From: Pseudomonadota bacterium
GTDB lineage: Bacteria > Myxococcota > Bradymonadia > UBA4248
Direction: 5' to 3'
DNA length: 6,375 nucleotides
NCBI GenBank assembly: GCA_017613855.1
Contig: JAGACY010000236.1
Span: forward strand, 1 to 6,375
Under the pieces are notes generated by a model that ran no database searches, was not told where the DNA came from, and saw only the letters and a program-made list of their open reading frames with translations. Of this stretch, positions 5,145 through 6,375 are shown in pieces. The position numbers were made by a program, and so were the translations under genes. Positions within the stretch are counted from its first letter, which is position 1, and every line of letters starts with the position of its first letter.

Positions 5145-6307
5145 ACTTTTACCCGTTTAAAAATGAGATTAATAAATCTTTTGGCATAACAGAGCGGTAG
5201 CTGGCTGTTTGAAGAAAGATGATATAATTTTTTCATATAATTGGGTGAAGGAAATGCCGATTTGAAGCATGCGCCCGGTGAGTCGAATAGCATGGCGGCA
5301 AAGGCAAGATATTTGGGGCGTGAGAATTTATGTTCAAGAGGATGAAAGAGTCCTGCTTTGGCGATCGATTTGAACAGGAATTCTTTTTGGAATTTTGGGG
5401 GTTCGAGACAGCGCAGAACCGATTCGGGGATGGGCGTTCCCAACAATTCAGCGGGAATGACCAGTGAGAAATAGACCGATGCTGTCACGCGCATGGCGCG
5501 GGCCCGTGCAATAAAGGCGTCCCAGTCGAGTTTGGGATAGGCGCGTACAATTCGATCGACATCGGTATGCAGCCGCAGCCCGGGGGCCCGTACATACGAA
5601 TGCTTGGCTGTATGCAGGCATACCTGCAAAAGATTCGAAACGGGGTCCATCAGGCGGACATCGGTTCCTTCGATGGGCATGGAAGTCTCGAAAAGATCGT
5701 CGGCAACCGGCTCGACTTCGGGAGCAATCCAGCGGCCGGCAACTGGTCGCCACTGCAATTCGAGCCATAAGATATCATCGGCGAGTTCTTTTTTATATTC
5801 AGTGCCGCCACTGATGAGGCCGGCTTTGACACCTTCTTCTTCGATGGTTTCTTCGGCTCGGAAACCGAGCTCAAATCCTTGCTTTAAAACGACTTCGTGG
5901 GCACGCTCAAAATCGGATTTTTTGACGAGCACATCGAAATCGCCCATGGGACATTCTTCGGGATGTGGATAAATACCGCGTGCAATGCCTGCATTCTTGA
6001 GGGCAATCAGTGGAATATTTTCGGCTTTGAGGGCGGCTGCCAATGCGTCGAGTGCTTCAAAACGCTGGTTGAGCCGGTATTTCCATTCATCGAGTGCGGT
6101 ATCCCATTGAATGCTCGATTTGCCTAAAGCCTGCAGTCTGGCAGCAACAATCGAAGTGCATTCATGTTCCTGGGCAAAGGTAAACAGCCGCTGCTCCTGA
6201 CACTGTTTATAGAGTGCGTGAATGTTCTCGAGATCAGCTGCTTCGCGCGATGTCAGGCAGGCGACGATCATCTTTTCATAGGGCGTTTGAACAAGTTTAT
6301 CGAACAT
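5141..6307 (-). CDS. Nucleotidyltransferase-fold family protein (NTP_transf_5-like)
   Basis: The protein is 388 residues from the chosen start. It matches my knowledge of the uncharacterised nucleotidyltransferase family (PF14907-like). A helical N-terminal part precedes the core at about 95-130: LIALKNAGIARGIYP, then MGDFDVLV with the metal-binding pair Asp123/Asp125, followed by an SDFERAHEVV helix. A later WLELQWRP strand may hold the third carboxylate, and LHTAKH (231-236) and LHTDVDRIV (246-254) follow, typical of the family's helical C-terminal part. The substrate is unknown; members often sit in polysaccharide or peptide-modification loci. The ATG at 6307 is preferred because AAAGGA at 6314-6319 is well placed. 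An in-frame ATG at 6334 would add 9 residues but lacks a ribosome site, and the frame stays open to the window edge. The gene overlaps the response-regulator gene by 4 nt, so the two are probably co-expressed. Confidence 0.88.
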   Translation of the reverse strand: MFDKLVQTPYEKMIVACLTSREAADLENIHALYKQCQEQRLFTFAQEHECTSIVAARLQALGKSSIQWDTALDEWKYRLNQRFEALDALAAALKAENIPLIALKNAGIARGIYPHPEECPMGDFDVLVKKSDFERAHEVVLKQGFELGFRAEETIEEEGVKAGLISGGTEYKKELADDILWLELQWRPVAGRWIAPEVEPVADDLFETSMPIEGTDVRLMDPVSNLLQVCLHTAKHSYVRAPGLRLHTDVDRIVRAYPKLDWDAFIARARAMRVTASVYFSLVIPAELLGTPIPESVLRCLEPPKFQKEFLFKSIAKAGLFHPLEHKFSRPKYLAFAAMLFDSPGACFKSAFPSPNYMKKLYHLSSNSQLPLCYAKRFINLIFKRVKV

Positions 6308-6313
6308 TCTTTT

Positions 6314-6319
6314 TCCTTT
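6314..6319 (-). promoter_or_regulatory. Ribosome binding site deciding the nucleotidyltransferase start
   Basis: AAAGGA on the minus strand lies 6 nt before the ATG at 6307. The alternative ATG at 6334 is preceded on its own strand by a C/T-rich sequence (cctcctctta) that cannot pair with the anti-Shine-Dalgarno. This favours the shorter protein. Confidence 0.65.
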
Positions 6320-6375
6320 GTGTATGGGGAACATTAAGAGGAGGCGCGGTGTATCGGTAGATAGCCGGCGATTTA

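Overview
The window is from a Gram-negative bacterial chromosome. It carries a secreted lipoprotein with a type II signal peptide, an OmpR/PhoB-type response regulator, and intergenic DNA rich in short tandem repeats and hairpins. The very Cys-rich, repeat-built lipoprotein and the repeat-laden spacers resemble Myxococcota/Bradymonadales or other former deltaproteobacterial genomes. That placement is an inference with low confidence, because the window holds no taxonomic marker.

Left part (1-2198, all leftward): an antitoxin-like gene overlaps a Txe/YoeB-family mRNA interferase gene by 4 nt. Only 23 nt further lies a TrmA/RlmD-type 5-methyluridine RNA methyltransferase. The toxin frame is broken by an apparent one-base loss in a run of A residues, so as written it gives a 39-residue fragment. 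The methyltransferase stop codon lies inside a heptamer tandem repeat, and a second, unrelated heptamer repeat follows in the 158-nt edge region.

Middle (2199-4455): a 274-nt divergent intergenic region contains a run of adjacent imperfect hairpins. It precedes a rightward 660-residue predicted lipoprotein with 77 cysteines. Its ectodomain resolves into about 13 copies of a six-cysteine unit: seven compact units of about 43 residues, then about six expanded or degenerate ones.

Right part (4443-6307, leftward): a NTP_transf_5-like nucleotidyltransferase-fold gene overlaps an OmpR-family response regulator gene by 4 nt (GTGA). The pair converges on the lipoprotein gene, with a 13-nt tail-to-tail coding overlap. 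No histidine kinase is visible. The items most worth a second look are the Cys-repeat lipoprotein, the frameshifted toxin upstream of the rRNA methyltransferase, the hairpin cluster, and the nucleotidyltransferase/response-regulator coupling.
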